Below are positions 43,309 through 43,864 of a stretch of DNA of 43,864 bases, piece after piece (the first letter of the stretch is position 1; every line of letters begins with the position of its first letter). The stretch spans positions 1-43,864 of the forward strand of contig CAZDFD010000032.1 of the NCBI GenBank assembly GCA_964504655.1, written 5' to 3'. The position numbers and the translations under genes are program-made. The notes under the pieces were generated by a model, which saw only the letters and a program-made list of their open reading frames with translations, was not told where the DNA came from and did no database searches. The DNA comes from JANXAZ01 sp964504655. GTDB taxonomy: Bacteria; Pseudomonadota; Alphaproteobacteria; Geminicoccales; Geminicoccaceae.

Positions 43309-43782
43309 GTGCCGCTCGCCCAAGATCCGCGGAGCTTCGCCGCCGGGCTGCCGGCGCACGGCTCGCTCCTGGCCCTCGACGGTGGCCGGCGCCGGCTCGG
43401 GCTCGCCGGCACCGACCTCGGCCGGCGCCTGGTGACGCCGCTGTTCACGATCTCGCGCGGCCGCTGGCCCGACGATCTGGCGAAGCTCCGCCGGGTGGTC
43501 GAGGAGCGCACGGTCGTGGGGCTGGTCCTGGGCTGGCCGTTGAACATGGACGGCAGCGAGGGGCCGGCCTGCGCCGCGGCGCGCCAACTCGGCGAGCAGC
43601 TCGAGGCCGCCTTCGCCCTGCCGCTCCTCCTGCAGGACGAGCGGCTCACGACCGTGGCGGTCGAGCAGGCGATCGGCGAGGGCCGCCTGCCGCCGCCCAA
43701 GAAGGGCCAGCCGCTCGACCACTACGCCGCCGCCGTGATCCTCGAGGACGCGCTCCGCGCGATCGCCGACCGCCCGGGCTGA
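43309..43782 (+). CDS. ruvX: Putative pre-16S rRNA nuclease / Holliday junction resolvase, YqgF family
   Basis: A 157-residue RNase H-fold nuclease required for 16S rRNA 5' maturation in the species studied. Motifs: LLALDGGRRRLGLAGTD (first acidic residue), VVGLVLGWPLNMDGSEG, LQDERLTTVAVEQAI and LDHYAAAVILEDAL with the final acidic residues. The start is a GTG at 43309 with GGGGAA upstream; an ATG at 43305 is out of frame. ruvX next to gatC is an order I recall from other alphaproteobacteria, here interrupted by the Prim-Pol gene. The last 82 bp of the window hold only short GC-rich repeats. Confidence 0.93.
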   Translation: MPLAQDPRSFAAGLPAHGSLLALDGGRRRLGLAGTDLGRRLVTPLFTISRGRWPDDLAKLRRVVEERTVVGLVLGWPLNMDGSEGPACAAARQLGEQLEAAFALPLLLQDERLTTVAVEQAIGEGRLPPPKKGQPLDHYAAAVILEDALRAIADRPG

Positions 43783-43864
43783 ACGGGCGGCCTGGACGGG
43801 CCGGCGGAACGGGCGGGCTGGCGCGAGCGCGCCGGGCGCGCCATGTTCCGCGCCGCTCGACCGC

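Noticed and set aside
43783..43864. ACGGGC-type short repeats at the right edge
   Set aside because: Too short and imperfect to separate from GC-rich background.

Overview
The window is a very GC-rich piece of a bacterial chromosome with no rRNA, tRNA, CRISPR array, phage module or insertion sequence that I can see. The gene set points to an alphaproteobacterium, probably of the Rhodospirillales/Geminicoccales kind. It holds a CpaA-to-CpaF plus TadB/TadC pilus locus in the alphaproteobacterial order, TAXI-type TRAP transport, phaAB for polyhydroxyalkanoate, and gatCAB next to ruvX. The taxonomic call is inferred from gene content only. One run of 100 N (7145-7244) marks a scaffold gap, so this is a draft assembly.

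Layout. 1-5.4 kb: the end of a large cyclase/ATPase/helical-repeat regulator, then a minus-strand group with an OmpR-type response regulator, pyrF and a membrane diguanylate cyclase. 5.6-7.9 kb: an amidohydrolase, a small secreted protein cut by the assembly gap, and a decayed second copy of the amidohydrolase 3' end. 7.9-12.6 kb: a tightly coupled six-gene operon of a lysine 2,3-aminomutase-type radical SAM/PLP enzyme, two D-Ala-D-Ala-ligase-like ATP-grasp ligases, a GNAT acetyltransferase and two minimal SET-domain proteins. 12.5-16.1 kb (minus): a TAXI-TRAP transporter (binding protein, fused permease, DUF1850 protein). 16.3-18.9 kb (plus, divergent from the transporter): an internally duplicated protein with SHGG motifs, coupled to a ThDP-dependent enzyme. 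19-21 kb: a small exported protein, a DUF924 protein and a membrane-anchored coiled coil. 21.2-23.6 kb: TadG/TadE-type pseudopilins. 23.7-26.8 kb: a D-cysteine desulfhydrase-like enzyme, an Asp/Glu racemase, an unusual TrpF-like protein and upp. 26.9-30.3 kb: a degenerate PleD-like protein and phaB/phaA. 30.5-39 kb: flp and cpaABCDEF-tadBC. 39-43.8 kb: gatB, gatA, gatC, a free-standing Prim-Pol and ruvX.

Best candidates for something undescribed. First is the operon at 7900-12576. The aminomutase keeps the two Asp residues that recognise lysine and the PLP lysine, at the spacing of the characterised enzyme. It should therefore make beta-lysine or a close analogue, which the two ligases, the acetyltransferase and the SET proteins could build into a small peptide-like product. 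Second is the duplicated-half SHGG protein plus ThDP enzyme at 16295-18855, which may use a substrate imported by the divergent TAXI-TRAP system. Both are inferences from context and motifs.
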